11,337 nucleotides of DNA, from assembly GCA_016800925.1 (NCBI GenBank), contig JABCPU010001230.1, positions 1 to 11,337 on the forward strand. The letters are read 5' to 3'. Under the pieces are notes generated by a model. It saw nothing but the letters and a program-made list of their open reading frames with translations, was not told the origin of the DNA and searched no databases. This DNA is from Suillus spraguei. Lineage: Eukaryota; Basidiomycota; Agaricomycetes; Boletales; Suillaceae. Positions 11,258 through 11,337 of this stretch are shown piece by piece; the stretch's first letter is position 1, and each line of letters opens with the position of its first letter. Position numbers and translations under genes: made by a program.

Positions 11258-11277
11258 TTAGCATACGTGTATGCTAA
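11258..11277. repeat. Perfect 9-bp hairpin
   Basis: TTAGCATAC (11258-11266) and GTATGCTAA (11269-11277) are exact inverted copies around a GT centre. Confidence 0.7.
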
Positions 11278-11281
11278 GATG

Positions 11282-11307
11282 ATTTTTTGTCTAAGTAGAT
11301 AAAAAAT
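11282..11307. repeat. AT-rich 12-bp hairpin, one mismatch
   Basis: ATTTTTTGTCTA (11282-11293) pairs with TAGATAAAAAAT (11296-11307) at 11 of 12 positions. It begins five bases after the previous hairpin. The A-rich flank to the end of the window may be part of the same element, which runs off the edge. Confidence 0.6.
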
Positions 11308-11337
11308 GGCATTAAAAATAGCAAAAATCAAGCAAAA

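Overview
The window looks like nuclear DNA of a basidiomycete fungus, most likely an Agaricomycete mushroom. All protein-coding signal is split by short introns (about 50 to 100 bp) with GT-AG or GC-AG borders, and some have a visible CTAAC/CTAAT-like branch site. The recognisable proteins are eukaryotic: the COPII coat subunit SEC23, and the fungal-restricted kinetochore protein DAM1 of the DASH complex. There are no prokaryotic operon features.

Layout. Positions 1-3060 hold no gene I can identify. They carry small direct repeats, a strong hairpin followed by a T run (447-481), a two-unit 30-bp tandem repeat (533-592), an unrecognised 106-codon ATG ORF (1520-1840), and a short coding-like remnant on the minus strand (2526-2665). 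Positions 3335-5917 (+) encode a Ser/Thr-rich, single-pass membrane protein with a long, low-complexity cytoplasmic tail. Positions about 6681-9285 (+) encode SEC23, with traces of its N-terminus possibly as far up as 6535. Positions 9612-10762 (+) encode DAM1 in seven exons. The tail (10763-11337) has no convincing gene, but it has a palindrome-rich degenerate repeat and two adjacent hairpins.

The main oddity is that the coding regions do not read through. The membrane-protein gene needs about 10 frame changes, SEC23 about 13 and DAM1 one. Splice sites, the stop codons of all three genes and long runs of conserved protein are nonetheless preserved. Most SEC23 breaks are one-base changes in homopolymer length, which is what uncorrected long-read consensus errors look like. 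Against that, the SEC23 N-terminus is eroded beyond clean recognition, and there is at least one multi-base loss and several non-conservative changes, which fit a decaying paralogue. The sequence alone cannot separate these two explanations.

The three genes share a strand but no evident pathway: cell-surface or membrane protein, ER-to-Golgi transport, chromosome segregation. I see no new multi-gene system here. The most biologically interesting item is a small winged-helix-like tail spliced onto the DAM1 core.
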